DNA from: DASRJG01 sp032124015
GTDB lineage: Bacteria > Acidobacteriota > Polarisedimenticolia > Polarisedimenticolales > DASRJG01
Length of the DNA: 64,000 nucleotides
Direction of reading: 5' to 3'
Assembly: GCA_032124015.1 (NCBI GenBank)
Contig: JAQBEH010000049.1
Location: 1-64,000 of the forward strand
Part shown: positions 15,692-23,558 of the stretch, one piece after another
How positions within the stretch are numbered: position 1 is the first letter of the stretch
How the letters are laid out: every line of letters starts with the position of its first letter
The notes under the pieces: generated by a model
Told to the model about the DNA's origin: nothing
Seen by the model: only the letters and a program-made list of their open reading frames with translations
Database searches by the model: none
Made by a program: the position numbers and the translations under genes

Positions 15692-16792
15692 ATGTTCGAT
15701 CGGAAGTCGAAAGCGCCCGCCGTGCCGACGCTTCTGGATCGCGTCGTGAAATCCGGCGCGCAACGGGTCGCGATCCTGGGTCTCCACGCTCAGGCCGGCA
15801 CGAGAACCGTCCTGGCGTCGCTCGTCCGCGAGCTCCACGCCCGCTCGTTGGCCGTCGCGTTGACCTCCGCACCGCGGCTGCCGCTGGAGCAGGAGGAGGG
15901 CGCCGACCCCCACCCTGTCACCCACACCGTCGTTCCCGAGGGTGCCTGGATCGCCACCGCGGCGCCTCCTCCGGTCGAAGGCGCCGTTGCCAAGCTCGAG
16001 CTCATCGAGACGACCGAATGGATCACAACCCTTGGCCCCGTGAGCATCTACCGCGTTCTCAGCGGCGGCAAAGCCGACCTCCATGGACCGGGGGAACCCG
16101 ATTCGATGAAGGCGGTGTTGCAACGTCTCGGCGTGCTATCGGGGGGGCTCGTCCTGGTCGACGGCGGTTGGGAGCGACGTTCGTTTGCGGCGCCCGGGGT
16201 CAGCGAAGGCGTGGTCATCGTCCTCGCCGCGGGGTACTCGGCGACACCCGACCGTTCCGCCGCGGCCGCCCGATATCTCGTCGAGACCCTCTGTGTGCCG
16301 CCGTGCGACGAGGCCGCCCGCGACGCGTGGGACGAGACGGCGTCGAAGGGGGCTGCCGCACTGCTGGACGCCCGCGGGCGGCCGGTGGGGGTGATGCCTC
16401 CCGGGCTGGACGACCCGGTCCCTGCATTGAAGACGCAAGAGGGAGGACCGGTCTCGACGGTCGTTCTCCCATTCGGGCTCCACGACGAGTTCATGATTCC
16501 GCTGGTGCGCTCTCCTTTGCGCTGCACGTTGGTGGTGCGGGATGCGACGCGCATCAACGTGGCTCCGGTTTATTACAAGGCGTGGCTCAAAGGCCGGGGC
16601 CGGATCCAGGTTGTGAGACCGCTTCGCCTGATCGCCACCGCAACCAACCCCTGGAATCCCGCCGGTCCCGACGCGGACCCCGCGGAGTTTCGCCGCGCCG
16701 TGGCGACGGCGCTCCCCGACGTGCCCGTTCACGACGTCGTGATCGAGTCCGGGGGAGACCATGGCAAGCCAATGTGGAAGTTCTGGGACTGA
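15692..16792 (+). CDS. KamB-like predicted nucleotide-binding protein with degenerate P-loop
   Basis: This 366-residue protein has the layout I associate with the lysine 5,6-aminomutase reactivase subunit KamB. It shows a P-loop-like start (RVAILGLHAQAGTRTVLASL), ALTSAPR at the next strand, LELIETTEWITTLGPVSIYRVL, and GLVLVDGGWERRSFAAPGVSEGV across two strands. KamB proteins carry a Walker A of the form G-x4-AGKT; here the segment reads AGTRT, so the nucleotide-binding lysine is missing. No aminomutase (kamD/kamE) or kamC gene lies nearby, so the function is open. A TTG at 15689 in frame just before the chosen ATG is an alternative start. It follows the tRNA-Cys gene by 36 bases. Confidence 0.5.
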   Translation: MFDRKSKAPAVPTLLDRVVKSGAQRVAILGLHAQAGTRTVLASLVRELHARSLAVALTSAPRLPLEQEEGADPHPVTHTVVPEGAWIATAAPPPVEGAVAKLELIETTEWITTLGPVSIYRVLSGGKADLHGPGEPDSMKAVLQRLGVLSGGLVLVDGGWERRSFAAPGVSEGVVIVLAAGYSATPDRSAAAARYLVETLCVPPCDEAARDAWDETASKGAAALLDARGRPVGVMPPGLDDPVPALKTQEGGPVSTVVLPFGLHDEFMIPLVRSPLRCTLVVRDATRINVAPVYYKAWLKGRGRIQVVRPLRLIATATNPWNPAGPDADPAEFRRAVATALPDVPVHDVVIESGGDHGKPMWKFWD

Positions 16793-17027
16793 CACTCCTA
16801 CCCACGCGGGCAGAAGCTACACACAGCTACAAACAATTCGTAACACGTCAAAAACGGAAGCGTCATCCGAGCAGCCTCTGCGCGGCGTTTCGAGGAGGCG
16901 ACAGAATTGTAAGTGTCTTTTTTTCAGCGTTTGCGATGCTCGTCGGGCCGGAGGCGACCGCTGGCACGCGCCTCGCTTTAGGGAGAACCGGGCGGCCCAT
17001 CGGGGATCGCCGGGGAGACCAAGGCCC
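16793..17027. other. Intergenic leader before the fibronectin-type protein gene
   Basis: These 235 bases are less GC-rich than the surroundings, with AAACAATT, a run of seven T near 16918-16924 and a weak GAGGCG/CGCCTC inverted repeat near 16951-16974. They probably hold the promoter and 5' leader of the secreted protein gene at 17028. I see no complete riboswitch class here. Confidence 0.4.
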
Positions 17028-19046
17028 ATGAGAAAATTCAGTCGATCGCTCGCACTCATTGGAGTCCTCTTTTTGGCTGCGGTGGGCCATCCCGCGGTCG
17101 CCGGAACCGTGTCCCTCGCCTGGGACCCCGTGCTCGATGCGGATCTCCAAGGATACCGGGTCTACTACGGCACGTCTCCGACCGCCTACACGCAGTCGGT
17201 CGACGTGCTCAACGTGACCCAGACGACCATCAGCGGCCTCACTGATTGCACGACCTACTACTTCGGTGTGAAGGCCTACGACACTGCCACCAATGAGAGC
17301 ACGGCCTATTCGAATCAGATCCAGGGTTGGTCGCGACCCGTCGTGACCTCGGCGACGCCCTCCGCGGCGGAAGCCGGGCGGACGCTCTCACTCACCATCG
17401 CGGGTTCGAACTTCGCGAGCGGAGCCGCGGCGCAATTTGCGAACGCCGGGATCACGGTCACGTCGACGACCGTCAACGCGTGCGGACAGCTCACGCTCAA
17501 CGTGACCGTCGGCTCCGCGGCCGCTCCCGGCGCGTCCAACCTCGATGTCACGGATCCCGACGGTGTCTACGGCACGGGGACCGCGATCTTCACGGTACAG
17601 GCGGTCGTAGCTCCGACCGTGTCCTCGACGACGCCGTCGAATGGAGCCACGGGAGTTTCCGTGACCGTAGCGCCCACCGTCACGTTTAGCGAGGCGATGC
17701 TCCCGTCGTCGATCACCGCAACCAACGTCAAGCTACTCGACGACACGGGCGCCGCGGTCGCGCAGGCCGCCGGGTCGCCAACGCTTTCGTCGAATGGGCT
17801 CATTGCCACGATCACGCCGGCGGCGAGCCTGACGCAGGGCAAGATCTACAAGATCCAGGTCGCCGGAGGCGGCGCCGGAGTCCTCGATCTCGCCAATCAC
17901 GGGATGGCGAGCACGATGACGCAGGCCACGGGATTCTCGACGGCCGCCGACAGCACTGCTCCCACGATTTCGGCGGTCACCGCGTCCGCGGTGACCGGAA
18001 CGACCGCGACGATCACCTGGACGACCAACGAACCCGCCGACGGCGAGGTGTTCTTCCGCAGGCAGACGGACCCCGCCTACCAGCAAACGACAATCGACGC
18101 GACGCTTGTGACGAGCCACAGCACCGGCCTTACCGGGCTCACACCCTCAACGACGTACGAGTACTACGTGCGGAGCACGGACGCGGCCGGAAACGCGGCC
18201 TCCTCGACGCCGACCAAGACGTTCGTCACGGCCGCCAACGCGTACACCTACCTCCGCTTCGAGGCGGAACCCGGATCGCTCGTCGCGCCGGTTCGCTCGG
18301 TGACCGGCGTCGCTGGCTCCTTCGGCGAGGGGTACATCGATACCCCGGCCGGAACTCCGACCGGTAGTGCGTCGTCGCCCGCGGGCACCGCGACCTTTGG
18401 GGTCAACATCCCGTCCGCCGGGAACTGGCGCCTTTGGGTGCGCATGTACGGGCCGGACTCGACGTCGGACACGTGGTACGAATCGATCAACGGCGCCGCC
18501 CGTCAGCAGATGGTTGCGTCTTCCCCGGGTCAGTGGCAGTGGGTGTCCGGGCGCTCCTACACTTTGAGCGCGGGGCTCGCGACGCTCGAACTGGGCGGCC
18601 GGGAGGCCCGGGCTCGAATCGACCGTGTCCTTCTCACGGACGATCCGGCGTTCGCCCCGACCGAGCAGGCGGTCGGCGATCAGACGCCGCCTTCGTCCGA
18701 CACAGCCTTTGTGGCCATCGGCGCCACCACGCAGGTGACCCTCAACTGGACGAACTCGTCGAGCGCCGACTTCAGCAAGACGATCATCCGTTACCGGACC
18801 GACGGGAAGTTCCCGGTCAGCCCGGTGGACGGCTTCGCGGTGGTGACGAAAGCGGGAGCCGCAGGATCGGCGGACACGTTCGTGCACACCGGTTTGACCA
18901 CCGGCACGACCTACTCGTACAGCGCTTTCGCGCTGGACGCGACCGGAAACGTCGCCTCAGCCGCGACCGCCACCGCCACGGCGCAGGACACCACGGCACC
19001 GGCCGCGGTTCAGAACCTCCGGCGGAGCGACAAGCGGACCCCGTAA
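17028..19046 (+). CDS. Secreted multidomain protein with fibronectin type III and bacterial Ig-like domains
   Basis: This 672-residue exported protein has a signal peptide (LALIGVLFLAAVGHPAVAG). It then shows an Fn3 domain (SLAWDPVLDADLQGYRVYYG), an IPT/TIG-like region (VTSATPSAAEAGRTLSLTI) and a Big_5-type domain (SSTTPSNGATGVSVTVAPTV ... FSEAMLP). A second Fn3 follows (ATITWTTNEPADGEVFFRR), then a carbohydrate-binding-like segment beginning YTYLRFEAEPGSLV, and a last Fn3. It ends in a short basic tail with no LPXTG or PEP-CTERM-like anchor. No catalytic domain is recognised; a role in surface adhesion or polysaccharide binding is inferred. The start ATG at 17028 has GGGGAG upstream. Confidence 0.8.
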   Translation: MRKFSRSLALIGVLFLAAVGHPAVAGTVSLAWDPVLDADLQGYRVYYGTSPTAYTQSVDVLNVTQTTISGLTDCTTYYFGVKAYDTATNESTAYSNQIQGWSRPVVTSATPSAAEAGRTLSLTIAGSNFASGAAAQFANAGITVTSTTVNACGQLTLNVTVGSAAAPGASNLDVTDPDGVYGTGTAIFTVQAVVAPTVSSTTPSNGATGVSVTVAPTVTFSEAMLPSSITATNVKLLDDTGAAVAQAAGSPTLSSNGLIATITPAASLTQGKIYKIQVAGGGAGVLDLANHGMASTMTQATGFSTAADSTAPTISAVTASAVTGTTATITWTTNEPADGEVFFRRQTDPAYQQTTIDATLVTSHSTGLTGLTPSTTYEYYVRSTDAAGNAASSTPTKTFVTAANAYTYLRFEAEPGSLVAPVRSVTGVAGSFGEGYIDTPAGTPTGSASSPAGTATFGVNIPSAGNWRLWVRMYGPDSTSDTWYESINGAARQQMVASSPGQWQWVSGRSYTLSAGLATLELGGREARARIDRVLLTDDPAFAPTEQAVGDQTPPSSDTAFVAIGATTQVTLNWTNSSSADFSKTIIRYRTDGKFPVSPVDGFAVVTKAGAAGSADTFVHTGLTTGTTYSYSAFALDATGNVASAATATATAQDTTAPAAVQNLRRSDKRTP

Positions 19047-19072
19047 CACGATTTTCGCGTACCGACTCGACG

Positions 19073-19101
19073 GAACGGCCCCCGGCTCTCGGGGGCCGTT
19101 C
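19073..19101. terminator. Bidirectional stem-loop between convergent genes
   Basis: A 12-bp perfect stem (GAACGGCCCCCG with CGGGGGCCGTTC) encloses a five-base loop, midway between the stop of the fibronectin-type gene (19046) and the stop of glgP (19105). There is no long T-run, so termination efficiency is uncertain, but position and stability fit a shared terminator. Confidence 0.65.
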
Positions 19102-19104
19102 GTG

Positions 19105-21297
19105 TCATGGGGCCCAGAGTCTTTCCTCGTCGAGTGTCGGGTCGGCCTCGCGCATCGCCGGCAGGTACGCGCGGATGGTGTAGTCGCGCACCATGCGCTC
19201 GGTCGAAAACCGCGGGGCGAGGCGGGCGATCGAGCGTTTCATCCTTCCGATCCACGCGTGAGGCAGGCCGGCCGCGTCGCGGTCGTAAAACCCGGCCACG
19301 ACGTCGTCCGCGAGGACTCGGTACAGCGATTCGGCGTCTTCGGCGTCCTGGGTTTCGAAATCGCCGTAATCCTGCGCGCGACCGATCGCAAAACCGAGCG
19401 CCGGGTCGTACCCCTCGGCCCACCACCCGTCGAGCACGCTCAGATTCAAAGCGCCGTTCGCGGCGGCCTTCATGCCCGATGTCCCACTCGCCTCGAGGGG
19501 CCGGCGCGGCGTGTTCACCCAGACGTCGACGCCCTGGACGAGGAAGCGGCCGACGCGCATGTCGTAGTTCTCGAGCAGCACGACGCGCCCCCACAGGTCG
19601 GAGCCCTGCGAGGTTTCGAAGATCCGGCGCAACACGTCCTGCCCGGGCTTGTCTGCGGGGTGCGCCTTTCCGGCGAAGAGGATCTGCACCGGGCGGGTCG
19701 CCGATGTCATGAGGGTTGTCAGTCGCTCGAGGTCCCTAAAGATGAGGTCGGCGCGCTTGTACGTTGCGAACCGTCGCGCGAAACCGAGAGTCAGGGCGTC
19801 CGGGGAGAGGATCGTCTGCACGCGCCTCAAGTCCTCGGGCGACCGGCCGTGGCGCGCACGCTGCTGGAGCACGCGCTCCCTGACGAGGACGATCAACCGG
19901 TTCTTTTGCGCCGTGTGCGCGTCCCAGATGTCCTCGTCCGGGATCGCCAGGACGTCATCGGCAAACCCCGGATCGAGCAGGTGCTGCTGAAAGTCGCCTC
20001 CCAGGCGGCGGCGGAGCATCGCTCCCATCTCCGGACCCATCCACGTGGGGATGTGGACCCCATTGGTGATCGACCCGATGCGTTCCTTCCCGGCCTCGAC
20101 CTCGGGAAAGAGGTGTTTCCACATCCCGTCCGCGACCTGGCCGTGCAACTTGCTGACGCCGTTGGTCCGGAAGGACGTGCGCATCGCCAGGACGGTCATG
20201 TTGAACACCTCGTCGCCGGAAGCCGCCCGGCCCAGGTCGACGAACGACGACGTTCCGCCCGATAGCCCAGCGCCCCAGGCTTCGGCGTAGGTCCTAACGA
20301 GTCTGAGCTCGAACGTCTCGTTTCCGGCGGGGACCGGAGTGTGCGTGGTGAAAGCCGAGGTCTTCGCCGTTTTCGCCAAGGCCTCTTCGAACGGGAGCCC
20401 ATCACCTTCCATCGTTTTGCGGATCCGCTCGAACGAGACGAGGGCCGAGTGGCCTTCGTTGAGGTGCCACACCGAAGGGGTGACGCCGGAGGCGACGAGC
20501 GCGCGATAGCCGCCCACGCCGAGGACCATTTCCTGGCACAGCCGCATCTCGCGGCCGTGCACGTAAAGAATGGACGTGATCGGCCGGTCCGCCGGGTCGT
20601 TCTCGCGCACGTCCGAATCGAGCAGCAGCACCGGCACCCGTCCGACCGCGGCCATCCACACGCGCAGTTGGACGGAGCGGCCCGGCAGGTCGACATGCAC
20701 GCGCAGCTGCTTTCCACCGGGCCCGGCGACGGGGAGCAAGGGGAGCCTGCGGAGATCGTAGTCCGGGTAAAAGTGCTGCTGGCGGCCGTCGGCGTCCACG
20801 GTCTGCCGGAAGTAGCCGCGCCGGTACATCAGGCCCACGCCGACGAATGGAATCCCGAGATCGCTCGCGGATTTACAGTGGTCGCCGGACAGAATGCCCA
20901 GGCCTCCCGAGTAGATGCCGAGGCACTCGTGCCAGCCGAACTCCGTGGAGAGGTACGCGACTGGGCCGCCCGAAAACGACGGGTAGTTCTTGTGGAACCA
21001 TGACGTGGCGCCGCCGGCGAGGTAGCGGTCGAACTCGCCGATTACCGTGTGGTAGCCGCTCATGAAGCTCTCGCTCTGCAACAGCGGGTCCCACATGTGG
21101 GGTTCGACCCCGAGGAGCAGTTCGACTGGATTGCGGGTGCGGACCCAGCGCGCCGGGTCGATCCCACTAAAGAGCAGGTGGGCGCCCGGGGACCAGGTCC
21201 ACCAGAGGTTGTAGGCGAGGTCGTAGAGGCGCGCGACCTCCTTGGGGATGTCGACTTCGGCGCCGGGAAGGGTCTCGATCGCGGGGGATCCGGGCAT
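19105..21297 (-). CDS. glgP: Alpha-glucan (glycogen/maltodextrin) phosphorylase, DUF3417 type
   Basis: This 730-residue GT35 enzyme would release glucose-1-phosphate from alpha-1,4-glucans. The N-terminal DUF3417 segment (EVARLYDLAYNLWWTWSPGA) marks the bacterial/archaeal short phosphorylase type. The core shows AYLSTEFGWHECLGIYSGGLG split over residues 95-120, SVWHLNEGHSALV, and SITNGVHIPTW. The PLP lysine region is LEASGTSGMKAAANGALNLS. The ATG at 21297 has AGGAG six bases upstream; a longer frame to 21597 would run through the exonuclease gene and is rejected. Glycogen synthase lies separately at 61.5 kb. Confidence 0.94.
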   Translation of the reverse strand: MPGSPAIETLPGAEVDIPKEVARLYDLAYNLWWTWSPGAHLLFSGIDPARWVRTRNPVELLLGVEPHMWDPLLQSESFMSGYHTVIGEFDRYLAGGATSWFHKNYPSFSGGPVAYLSTEFGWHECLGIYSGGLGILSGDHCKSASDLGIPFVGVGLMYRRGYFRQTVDADGRQQHFYPDYDLRRLPLLPVAGPGGKQLRVHVDLPGRSVQLRVWMAAVGRVPVLLLDSDVRENDPADRPITSILYVHGREMRLCQEMVLGVGGYRALVASGVTPSVWHLNEGHSALVSFERIRKTMEGDGLPFEEALAKTAKTSAFTTHTPVPAGNETFELRLVRTYAEAWGAGLSGGTSSFVDLGRAASGDEVFNMTVLAMRTSFRTNGVSKLHGQVADGMWKHLFPEVEAGKERIGSITNGVHIPTWMGPEMGAMLRRRLGGDFQQHLLDPGFADDVLAIPDEDIWDAHTAQKNRLIVLVRERVLQQRARHGRSPEDLRRVQTILSPDALTLGFARRFATYKRADLIFRDLERLTTLMTSATRPVQILFAGKAHPADKPGQDVLRRIFETSQGSDLWGRVVLLENYDMRVGRFLVQGVDVWVNTPRRPLEASGTSGMKAAANGALNLSVLDGWWAEGYDPALGFAIGRAQDYGDFETQDAEDAESLYRVLADDVVAGFYDRDAAGLPHAWIGRMKRSIARLAPRFSTERMVRDYTIRAYLPAMREADPTLDEERLWAP

Positions 21298-21424
21298 CGC
21301 AACTCCTGGCCGCCCATCGTTATCAAAGCGGCGGCCCGCAATATAGAACGCGCGGCGCACCCCGACCATTCGGAATCCCAAGAGGGCGCGTGGCCTTGGC
21401 CCGGGTGATAATCTTCCGCGCGTC

Positions 21425-22189
21425 ATGAGCCTGATGCTTGAGCGCCCCCTCGCCTTTTTCGATCTCGAAACGACCGGGATCGATCCACTGCGCGACAAGA
21501 TCGTCGAGATCGCGCTCGTTCGCGTCGACCCGGACGGAGGGCGCGAGGCGAAAACTCTTCGGATCAACCCCGAGCGGCCGATTCCCGCCGAAGCCACCGC
21601 GGTTCACGGGATCAGTGACGCGGACGTGGCGGGCGCCCCGGCGTTTCGCGAGGTAGCTCGCGGACTGCTCGACGTCTTCAAGGACGCGGATCTCGCGGGA
21701 TTCAACGTGCGCCGTTTCGACGTGCCGCTTCTCGATCGCGAGTTCCGGGGCTGCGATCTCGATCTCGCGTTGGCTCAGCGCCGGATTGTCGATGTCATGA
21801 CGATCTTTCACAAGAAAGAGCCCCGCGACCTCACGGCCGCGGTGCGCTTTTTTCTCGACCGCGAGCACGCGGGGGCCCACGGCGCCGAAGCCGACGTGAT
21901 CGCTTCGATCGAGGTGCTCGACGCACAGCTTGCGCGCTACCCGGACCTGCCGCGGACGGTCGACGACCTCGACCTCTGGTGCAACCCGATCCCGCAAGGA
22001 GCCGTCGACCGCGGCGGGAAATTCGTATTGCGTGAGGGCGAAGTCGTGTTCGCGTTCGGCAAGCAGAAAGGACGCGCCTTGAGCGAGGTGGCGCGCGTTC
22101 AACGCGACTACCTGGAGTGGATCTTGAAACAGGACTTCCCCGAGGACGCCCGTTCCCTCGTCGAGAAAGCCTTGCGGGGGGAACGATGA
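21425..22189 (+). CDS. DEDDh 3'-5' exonuclease (DnaQ-like)
   Basis: This 254-residue protein has an N-terminal exonuclease domain: Exo I FFDLETTGIDP, Exo II around LAGFNVRRFDVPLL, and the Exo III His-Asp pair in GAHGAEADV. About 90 C-terminal residues, with FAFGKQKGRALSEVARVQRD and YLEWILKQDF, resemble a small domain seen fused to some DnaQ-like nucleases. It could proofread for DNA polymerase III or act in RNA or repair processing; a specific role is not visible. Its stop overlaps the efp start (ATGA), so the two are co-translated. It is divergent from glgP. Confidence 0.88.
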   Translation: MSLMLERPLAFFDLETTGIDPLRDKIVEIALVRVDPDGGREAKTLRINPERPIPAEATAVHGISDADVAGAPAFREVARGLLDVFKDADLAGFNVRRFDVPLLDREFRGCDLDLALAQRRIVDVMTIFHKKEPRDLTAAVRFFLDREHAGAHGAEADVIASIEVLDAQLARYPDLPRTVDDLDLWCNPIPQGAVDRGGKFVLREGEVVFAFGKQKGRALSEVARVQRDYLEWILKQDFPEDARSLVEKALRGER

Positions 22190-22758
22190 TCAGCACAACC
22201 GATTTCAAGCGGGGCGCGCGGATCCTGGTCGATGGCGAGCCTTACCAGATCGAGGACTACCAGGTTCAAACCCCGTCGGCTCGCGGAGCGGCCACTCTCG
22301 TCCGGTGCAAGCTCCGTCACGTCGTCACGTCGTCGCTCCTCGACAAGACGTTCAAATCGGGGGAGAAGTTCGAGGAGCCGGATGTCGCCTTGCGCCAGGT
22401 GCAGTTCCTCTATGGCGACGGGGAGTCGAGCCACTTCATGGAGAATCTGTCCTTCGACCAGTTCGCCATTCCGAACGAGCGCATCGAAGACATCGTCCCT
22501 TGGCTCACCGACGGCTTGAATCTGAACGCCGTCTACTGGAACGGTGCGGTCGCCGGGATCTCCCTGCCGCAGTACGTCGAGGCCGAGATCGACATGGCGG
22601 CCGGGGGTTCGAAGAGCGACATGGCGAGCGGCAAGAACATGAAGGACGCGTCGCTGACGAACGGCCTGACGATCCGCGTGCCCCTGTTCGTCGAATCGGG
22701 GGAGCGCGTCCTCGTGGATCCCCGCACGCTGGAATTCATCCGCCGGGTTTCGAAATAG
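22186..22758 (+). CDS. efp: Translation elongation factor P, SARGAA-loop (EfpL/YeiP-like) type
   Basis: This 190-residue protein has the three-domain EF-P layout (KOW-like domain, then two OB domains ending in GLTIRVPLFVESGERVLVDP). EF-P rescues ribosomes stalled at polyproline. The loop that reaches the peptidyl-transferase centre reads QTPSARGAATL with Arg33 at the tip, the pattern of the EfpL/YeiP group, and not the PGKGGAF loop whose Lys is beta-lysylated. No EpmA/EpmB or EarP gene is visible, consistent with an unmodified Arg. The gene overlaps the exonuclease by four bases and runs 23 bases into the convergent trmK gene. Confidence 0.9.
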   Translation: MISTTDFKRGARILVDGEPYQIEDYQVQTPSARGAATLVRCKLRHVVTSSLLDKTFKSGEKFEEPDVALRQVQFLYGDGESSHFMENLSFDQFAIPNERIEDIVPWLTDGLNLNAVYWNGAVAGISLPQYVEAEIDMAAGGSKSDMASGKNMKDASLTNGLTIRVPLFVESGERVLVDPRTLEFIRRVSK

Positions 22759-23461
22759 CGGCGAGCACCCGCAGGGCGCGGGCAAGGCTGAAGCGCGCGC
22801 GCTGAAACGACGGCCCCGAGCCGGAGCCGGCGGCGATCGACGTCAACCGGTCCCTCTCCCGTTGCCACGAACGCCCCATCTCGGGGGAAGGCGAACGCAC
22901 TAGCAGCGGACCGGCGGTCAGCAGGTCCTCGCGGCTCAACGGCTGGTGGTCGTAGAGGTCGGTGTCGGCCCCGCGCTCGGCCGCGAGGGTGAGGTGGAAC
23001 CGGCCGCACTGCTCCGTGAGACGCTCCGCGACCGGCCGCCAGCCGTGGTTCCTCAGCCAGAGGCGCGTCAAGGCGGGCTCCGAGCGGGGCTGGAGCACGA
23101 GCCGCCTCAGGGCCGGGCTCGCGGCGTCTTGTGCTCCGAGGAGCCGCACGATCGTGCGGCCTCCCAGTCCCGCGAGCACGACGGCGTCGATCCGGTCGTC
23201 CGGGCGGATCGCGCTCAGGCCGTCCCCAGCCCGGTAGCCGAGTCGCTCCGCCCAGGGGACGCCTGAAGGCGGACGCGCAACCCCGGCGAGACGCTCCTCG
23301 GTTTTCTCGGTGGCGAGGCAGTAGGCCACCCGGCCGTTCGCCGCGAGCCAGAGCGGCAACAACCCGTGGTCGCTCCCGACATCGGCGACGCGGCTCCCCG
23401 GCGCGATCGCGTCCGAGAGAGCGGCGAGGCGGGGCGTGAGCGGCGGAGCGAGGGGGGCCAT
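22736..23461 (-). CDS. trmK: tRNA (adenine(22)-N1)-methyltransferase, TrmK family
   Basis: This 241-residue SAM-dependent methyltransferase has the TrmK signature: LTPRLAALSDAIAPGSRVAD, the SAM loop VADVGSDHGLLPLWLA, and DAVVLAGLGGRTIVRLL, followed by the typical LVLQPRSEP. TrmK makes m1A22 in tRNA. The C-terminal coiled segment is short but present. It is convergent with efp (23-base overlap) and divergent from speA. A related COG2384 methyltransferase with another target is possible. Confidence 0.82.
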   Translation of the reverse strand: MAPLAPPLTPRLAALSDAIAPGSRVADVGSDHGLLPLWLAANGRVAYCLATEKTEERLAGVARPPSGVPWAERLGYRAGDGLSAIRPDDRIDAVVLAGLGGRTIVRLLGAQDAASPALRRLVLQPRSEPALTRLWLRNHGWRPVAERLTEQCGRFHLTLAAERGADTDLYDHQPLSREDLLTAGPLLVRSPSPEMGRSWQRERDRLTSIAAGSGSGPSFQRARFSLARALRVLAAISKPGG

Positions 23462-23485
23462 CCGCTAACTCTAGCTGCTCCGCCC

Positions 23486-23513
23486 TTGCGAGGGGGGACG
23501 ACGGCCCTATAAT
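23486..23513 (+). promoter_or_regulatory. Predicted speA promoter
   Basis: TTGCGA at 23486-23491 and a perfect TATAAT at 23508-23513 are spaced by 16 bases in the gap between trmK and speA. The arginine decarboxylase start is 46 bases beyond the -10 box. This is a motif-based prediction. Confidence 0.6.
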
Positions 23514-23558
23514 CCGCCCATCCGTTGCCATGGTGGGTTCGGGTGTGGAGAGTCCGAC

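Noticed and set aside
16793..17027. A c-di-GMP riboswitch upstream of the fibronectin-type protein gene
   Set aside because: I looked for the conserved GEMM blocks because such genes often carry one, but the expected motifs and helices are not there.
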